A stretch of 8,326 nt of DNA from positions 1 to 8,326 of the forward strand of contig JAGGZO010000008.1 in NCBI GenBank assembly GCA_021161995.1, read 5' to 3'. Below are positions 5,120 through 8,326 of the stretch, piece after piece. The DNA comes from Candidatus Aenigmatarchaeota archaeon (GTDB lineage Archaea > Aenigmatarchaeota > Aenigmatarchaeia > CG10238-14 > SpSt-28). The notes below the pieces were generated by a model, which made no database searches, was not told where the DNA came from, and saw nothing but the letters and a program-made list of their open reading frames with translations. The position numbers and the translations under genes are program-made. The number at the start of each line of letters is the position of its first letter. Position 1 is the first letter of the stretch.

Positions 5120-5456
5120 ACATTTCTACGGTAATCTCTATAATTGTAAAGCCAATTTAGCTGATGAAAATTTCTTGCGTGATGTTGTTCTTGAAGCTGT
5201 GAAAGTTTCTAACTCTGAACTAGTAGAATACGCTTCCTATAGATTTGGTGAAGGCAAGTACGCTGGTATCAGTATAGTTGCCATAGTTGCAGAAAGCCAC
5301 ATATCTATTCACACATGGCCAGAGTATGGCTACGCTACAGTAGACGTTTATACATGTGGAGAGTATACAAAACCAGAAGAAGCATTTGACTTTATAGTTG
5401 AAAAACTTAAACCAGGGAAATTCACAAAACACCAACTAGACAGAAGCTTAGAATAG
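5070..5456 (+). CDS. speH: Pyruvoyl-dependent S-adenosylmethionine decarboxylase family proenzyme
   Basis: 128 residues of the prokaryotic AdoMet decarboxylase family. ESHISIHTWPE at 75-85 holds the self-cleavage site E75-S76, where Ser becomes the pyruvoyl cofactor. H81 and C96 (in YTCG) fall at the same spacing from that Ser as the processing His and catalytic Cys of the Thermotoga enzyme. GRHFYGNLYNC at 16-26 is the family N-terminus. The product, decarboxylated SAM, feeds aminopropyl transfer to spermidine. In some Crenarchaeota a close paralogue decarboxylates arginine to agmatine instead, and I cannot exclude that. ATG 5070 is the only start in this frame because no ATG, GTG or TTG precedes it, yet its ribosome site is weak. 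GH57 follows after 14 bases. Confidence 0.9.
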   Translation: MIEKNPTAGNGKRIVGRHFYGNLYNCKANLADENFLRDVVLEAVKVSNSELVEYASYRFGEGKYAGISIVAIVAESHISIHTWPEYGYATVDVYTCGEYTKPEEAFDFIVEKLKPGKFTKHQLDRSLE

Positions 5457-5470
5457 ATTTATAGCTCAAA

Positions 5471-6616
5471 ATGAACATTTTTCTTGAAATGATATACCTC
5501 ACAATTTTATTGCATCTATATCAACCAAAGACACCCGAAATACAGAATAAAAAAGTTTTCAACAAAATAACAGAAGAATGTTATTATCCGTTGTCAGAAA
5601 TTTTGAAGAACAATGGTGATTATACACTAAACTTACACGCAACTCTCATGGAAGCGTTCCTCGATGAAAATATAACTAAGGTTGGAGATAAAACAATAGA
5701 AAATCTGATAGAAGCATATGAGAATGGCAGCATAGATTTCACTGACACACCAAAATATCATCTAATACCAGATTTGTACCCAAAGCATTGGGCAGAACTA
5801 GAAATAGTACAAAACAGAAAAACGAATGAACTTGTTGGATTGAAAAGACATACAAAAGTATTAAGGTCGCCAGAAGAGTTCTCGGGTGAAAAAATTGCCG
5901 AGATAGCTAAAAGTGCAGATGATGAATTTATCATAGTTAGCTCTTTCAAAAAATCATATTTCACAAATTCTGAATTTCCGATAGGAGTTGATCACTATAA
6001 CAAAAAATTGGTTAGAATGCTGTTTAGAGATGATTATAACTCAAACAGAATCGCATTCGAAAAAATATCTGCAAAAGGGTTTCTTGAAGGTTTGAAGAAT
6101 AGTTATTACAACGCTTACAAAAACCAAGAAGATGTTTATTCGCTAATAACGCTAGATGGAGAAACGTTTGGACATCATAAAAAAGGTTACTACAAGTTTT
6201 TAGAAGATTTGAATGAAGAAGTAGTAGAATATGATGGCATAGAGCTAGTTAAAATTTCTGACCTGATAAAATTGAAACAGTTTTATACTGAAAGGAAGAT
6301 GAAAGTAATTGATAATTCATGGGCAGGAGAAAAAGATAGCTGGTTGAATGAAAGCGATCCAAAAATAAAAGATTATCTAAGATTTGTAAACGCAAAAATA
6401 AAAACAGTTGAAGAAAATAATAATCGAGAATTCTATGAGGAATTACTATTTGATATTCAGCCGGCAACATCTTCTTGCGGTGAATGGCACCTGTCAGCTA
6501 GATATACTAGTTCACCAGTAATAGATATTTCTAAAAATCTTGTTAGATACGCTACAAAAGTTTTTAGACGGTATGATTTGGAAGAGGAATTCATCATAAA
6601 CATGATTTTTCGGTAA
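5471..6616 (+). CDS. Glycoside hydrolase family 57-like enzyme
   Basis: 381 residues. HLYQP at 15-19 is GH57 region I. YHLIPDLYP at 96-104 matches the 'yyHpilPll' segment. RSPEE at 132-136 sits where the family has its '(W/F)xPE' nucleophile Glu, so E135 is the likely nucleophile. LDGETFGHH at 228-236 is region IV, with D229 the likely acid/base. GH57 enzymes are retaining alpha-glucan hydrolases or transferases (amylase, 4-alpha-glucanotransferase, branching enzyme). This one is compact, apparently the catalytic barrel plus a short helical part, with no obvious signal peptide, so an intracellular starch/glycogen-like substrate is likely. The start is uncertain: ATG 5471 or ATG 5489 (seventh residue), neither with a ribosome site. 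Its stop lies 2 bases from the 3' end of the convergent tRNA-Met. Specific activity unknown. Confidence 0.82.
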   Translation: MNIFLEMIYLTILLHLYQPKTPEIQNKKVFNKITEECYYPLSEILKNNGDYTLNLHATLMEAFLDENITKVGDKTIENLIEAYENGSIDFTDTPKYHLIPDLYPKHWAELEIVQNRKTNELVGLKRHTKVLRSPEEFSGEKIAEIAKSADDEFIIVSSFKKSYFTNSEFPIGVDHYNKKLVRMLFRDDYNSNRIAFEKISAKGFLEGLKNSYYNAYKNQEDVYSLITLDGETFGHHKKGYYKFLEDLNEEVVEYDGIELVKISDLIKLKQFYTERKMKVIDNSWAGEKDSWLNESDPKIKDYLRFVNAKIKTVEENNNREFYEELLFDIQPATSSCGEWHLSARYTSSPVIDISKNLVRYATKVFRRYDLEEEFIINMIFR

Positions 6617-6618
6617 AA

Positions 6619-6732
6619 TGCCGCGGCCGGGATTCGAACCCGGGACCACTCGGTTTCTCCTCTATCATCCAAAGGTTGTCAAAGCTCATAGTAGACTATG
6701 AGCCGAGCGTTCTGCCCCTGAACTACCGCGGC
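6619..6732 (-). tRNA. tRNA-Met (CAT), probably elongator, with one intron
   Basis: Minus strand: acceptor GCCGCGG/CCGCGGC, D arm GTTC-AGGGGCA-GAAC, anticodon stem CTCGG (6703-6707) with CCGAG (6649-6653), variable loop TGGTC, T arm CCGGG-TTCGAAT-CCCGG, discriminator A, no CCA. The anticodon region is interrupted: CTCATA is followed by 42 extra bases before the A that completes the loop, so the mature tRNA is 72 bases. G1-C72 and the CTCGG stem separate it from the initiator at 4825. A CAT anticodon could also mean tRNA-Ile2 (C34 modified to agmatidine), but the acceptor and anticodon stem look like archaeal elongator Met. Confidence 0.93.
6655..6696 (-). other. Intron of tRNA-Met (position 37/38), 42 nt
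   Basis: A relaxed BHB fits. The outer helix is the anticodon stem. The central helix is CTCA (32-35) with GGAG, three pairs plus an A-G mismatch. The bulges are TAG and AAA. The inner helix is TCTA (6695-6692) with TAGA (6664-6661). A competing 8-bp hairpin (6684-6691 with 6696-6703) would cover the same exon bases. Confidence 0.65.
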
Positions 6733-6755
6733 ATTTTCATCAATTATTTAAAACG

Positions 6756-6777
6756 CAACAATTAAATAAAGTTGTTG
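6756..6777. promoter_or_regulatory. Dyad around a shared TATA-like box between divergent tRNAs
   Basis: CAACAA (6756-6761) and TTGTTG (6772-6777) are perfect inverted repeats flanking TTAAATAAA (6762-6770), the best TATA-like element in the 73 bases between tRNA-Met (minus) and tRNA-His (plus). From its centre it is about 34 bases to the Met 5' end and 40 to the His 5' end, so both transcripts would carry short leaders for RNase P. Confidence 0.35.
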
Positions 6778-6805
6778 TCAAGTAATTTTTAATTGAATAG
6801 CATAT

Positions 6806-6880
6806 GGCCCGGTTGGTGTAGCCTGGTTAGCACGGGGGCCTGTGGAGCCCCTAGGCCGGGTTCAAATCCCGGGCCGGGCC
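6806..6880 (+). tRNA. tRNA-His (GTG) with encoded G-1
   Basis: An extra G at 6806 pairs with C73 at 6880, the histidine identity element, and is encoded here. Acceptor GCCCGGT/GCCGGGC follows, then D stem GTGT/GCAC, anticodon stem GGGGC/GCCCC with anticodon GTG at 6842-6844, and T arm CCGGG-TTCAAAT-CCCGG. No intron and no CCA. Its last base is also the last base of the stop codon of the convergent glycosyltransferase gene. Confidence 0.97.
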
Positions 6881-7947
6881 TATTTTAATAATTTCATAAT
6901 AACTCTGTAGAGGCTTTCGATGAATTTATCCCATGAATACTTTTTTATGACAATTTCTCTATTCTTTCTACCAAGCTTCACTGAACTATGGTAATTATCT
7001 AGATATTTCTTAATACACCTCACAAATTCGTCGACTTTGGTGTTATCCTCTATAAAACATCCATTATACTCTAGGGGTACGGTTGAAACTATAACACAAC
7101 CAGATGCCATAGCCTCTAAAACAACAAACCCCAAAGCTTCAGCAACTGATGGTAGCATAAATATCAGAGATTCACCATATATTCTTCTGAGTACTTTTTC
7201 TGGAACAAATGTATATCTCTTTATATTATCAGGTAATTTTCTATCAATCCTACCTCTACCGATGAAAACAAACTTTACATTAGACATTTTATATGCAACA
7301 TCTATCGCCGTATTGATACCCTTTTGTTTTTCAAAGCGTCCAATGAAAAGGACTTGCTTCTTCTTTTTCAATGGCATGAACCTGGTATAATCGACACCAG
7401 GATGTAAGACGATGCCTCTACTTCTAATAACATTAGAAATACGAATTGCATATTTTCTGGCATAGTTACTCAGAAAGATTAACTTATCAAATGGCAAATT
7501 AAATAAAATTTTTTCAAAAATAATTGAAACAAATGCCAGGATGGGACTTCTCATTTTAAACCATTTCTTATGATACGCACCATGGACAAAACATATTATC
7601 GGTTTTTTATTAATTTTCGCTGCGATTAAAGATGGTATAGCGGCATTATATGTATTTGTAATAATTATATCGTGTCTCTTCGATTCAGCTAGAAGTCTTG
7701 GAATAGAAAAGATGTTGAAAAGATACCGATTTATGTTTATTCGTTTAATTCTAACATTCTTTTTGTTTACAATTTCCCTACATCCACCACAAGATGTTGT
7801 CACGACACTAACTTCTGTATCTTTCCTATTAGAAAGCAATTCCACCAATTTCAAAACAAATATTTCACCTCCACCAGAAAATGAAGGTGGAAAAAGCTCG
7901 TGTGTAACCAATATCTTAATCTTCTTTTTTCTTCCGAGAAATTTCAT
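6880..7947 (-). CDS. GT4-family glycosyltransferase
   Basis: 355 residues from ATG 7947. The frame continues to another ATG at 7971 (363 residues), but 7947 has AGGT closely upstream and begins just before the first Rossmann strand (KIKILVTHELFPP). In the longer numbering, GGG is at 33-35, HG at 130-131, HPGVD at 190-194, GRFEKQKG at 211-218, and the E-x7-E nucleotide-sugar motif is intact as E278 and E286 (EALGFVVLEAMASG). This is a retaining GT-B transferase acting on nucleotide sugars, probably at the inner face of the membrane on lipid-linked glycans, exopolysaccharide or S-layer glycans. TATA-like AATATAATATT at about 7985-7996 suits a start near 7947. The gene is monocistronic as seen, divergent from the secreted-protein gene. 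Confidence 0.93.
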   Translation of the reverse strand: MKFLGRKKKIKILVTHELFPPSFSGGGEIFVLKLVELLSNRKDTEVSVVTTSCGGCREIVNKKNVRIKRININRYLFNIFSIPRLLAESKRHDIIITNTYNAAIPSLIAAKINKKPIICFVHGAYHKKWFKMRSPILAFVSIIFEKILFNLPFDKLIFLSNYARKYAIRISNVIRSRGIVLHPGVDYTRFMPLKKKKQVLFIGRFEKQKGINTAIDVAYKMSNVKFVFIGRGRIDRKLPDNIKRYTFVPEKVLRRIYGESLIFMLPSVAEALGFVVLEAMASGCVIVSTVPLEYNGCFIEDNTKVDEFVRCIKKYLDNYHSSVKLGRKNREIVIKKYSWDKFIESLYRVIMKLLK

Positions 7948-8002
7948 AAAAATACCTAATTTTAAAAACATTAAGTTTTTTGATAAGAATATTATATTTT
8001 GA

Positions 8003-8326
8003 ATGAAATTTAGGAAAACATTTCTAATGTGTATAACACATTATATTTTCATTATATTATTGATTGTATATTCATCAGACGCCAAAAGTGTTAACTTTAA
8101 AGTGTACGAATATCTCATAAATGGAACTCCGTCTGAAGATTATACAATATTGATAAACACATCTACTATTTCATTCACAACACAACCATCGACATTTAGA
8201 ACAAAGAAAATATATCTTCTGTACAATATCCATCCCGAGAAGAATCACATAGAAACCTGGACAATCACAGGATACTTTAAAAATAAAGTAGTTAAACCGG
8301 GTAGATATGGGGATAGAATTCATTCC
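8003..8326 (+). CDS. Secreted or membrane-anchored protein, N-terminal part, function unknown
   Basis: An open frame from ATG 8003 runs off the right edge: 108 residues seen, stop outside the window. The N-terminus is a signal peptide or anchor: basic KFRK at 2-5, a hydrophobic stretch to about residue 23, then SSDAKS, a plausible cleavage site near residue 27. The rest is polar, rich in Thr, Tyr and Asn, and reads like alternating beta-strands, as in an extracellular beta-sandwich domain; I recognise no family. It is divergent from the GT4 gene across the AT-rich bases 7972-8002, so the two may share a promoter region. Confidence 0.7.
   Translation, partial: MKFRKTFLMCITHYIFIILLIVYSSDAKSVNFKVYEYLINGTPSEDYTILINTSTISFTTQPSTFRTKKIYLLYNIHPEKNHIETWTITGYFKNKVVKPGRYGDRIHS

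Noticed and set aside
5220..5435. Minus-strand frame opposite the decarboxylase
   Set aside because: A shadow of a gene with conserved catalytic Ser, His and Cys.
6619..6732. tRNA-Ile2 (CAT read as AUA) for the minus-strand tRNA
   Set aside because: Acceptor GCCGCGG and the CTCGG anticodon stem resemble archaeal elongator Met more than Ile2; it remains a minor alternative.
7037..7390. Plus-strand frame of 117 codons
   Set aside because: Antisense to the GT4 nucleotide-sugar domain, with its conserved E-x7-E motif on the other strand.
7712..8002. Plus-strand frame of 96 codons
   Set aside because: It is antisense to the GT4 gene, which has intact family motifs, and its product has no recognisable features.

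Overview
The window is archaeal. It carries an archaeal RNase P protein (Rnp4/Rpr2 type), ribosomal proteins eS19 and eL43 (L37Ae), a PDCD5-like protein, RNA polymerase subunit P, and tRNA genes without encoded CCA. The tRNA introns can be folded into bulge-helix-bulge (BHB) processing sites. The DNA is AT-rich and very compact, with stop/start overlaps, a protein gene overlapping a tRNA by one base, and small versions of several proteins. That style fits a reduced-genome lineage such as a DPANN archaeon, but no 16S gene is present, so the assignment is an inference.

Layout. 1-2423: three closely packed plus-strand genes: the C-terminal end of a C39/papain-like peptidase, a radical SAM/SPASM enzyme, and a GT-B glycosyltransferase. 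The first two overlap by ATGA and the last two are one base apart. This looks like a peptide- or cell-surface-modification cassette that continues off the left edge. 2459-2679: two minus-strand proline tRNAs (anticodons GGG and TGG). 2726-4305: an information-processing operon with rnp4, a small two-helix membrane protein, rps19e, a short PDCD5-family gene, rpl37ae and rpoP (42 residues). 4298-4732: a NUDIX hydrolase on the minus strand whose end overlaps rpoP. 4825-4939: initiator tRNA-Met, best explained with two introns. 5070-6616: a pyruvoyl-dependent S-adenosylmethionine decarboxylase family protein followed by a GH57-family glycosidase. 6619-6732: an intron-containing tRNA-Met (probably elongator) on the minus strand. 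6806-6880: tRNA-His. 6880-7947: a GT4 glycosyltransferase on the minus strand. 8003 to the right edge: the start of a gene for a secreted or membrane-anchored protein.

Working together. The central part serves translation, transcription and tRNA maturation: an RNase P subunit gene is divergent from tRNA genes that need 5' processing, and both methionine tRNAs need the splicing endonuclease. The flanks carry sugar chemistry (two GT-B transferases and a GH57 enzyme) plus a possible peptide-modifying system. TATA-like boxes lie about 24-28 bp upstream of two tRNA genes. Shine-Dalgarno-like GGTG/GGTGA cores precede many internal operon genes. No stretch over 300 bases lacks a gene. I saw no CRISPR array, insertion sequence, rRNA, riboswitch or convincing terminator hairpin.
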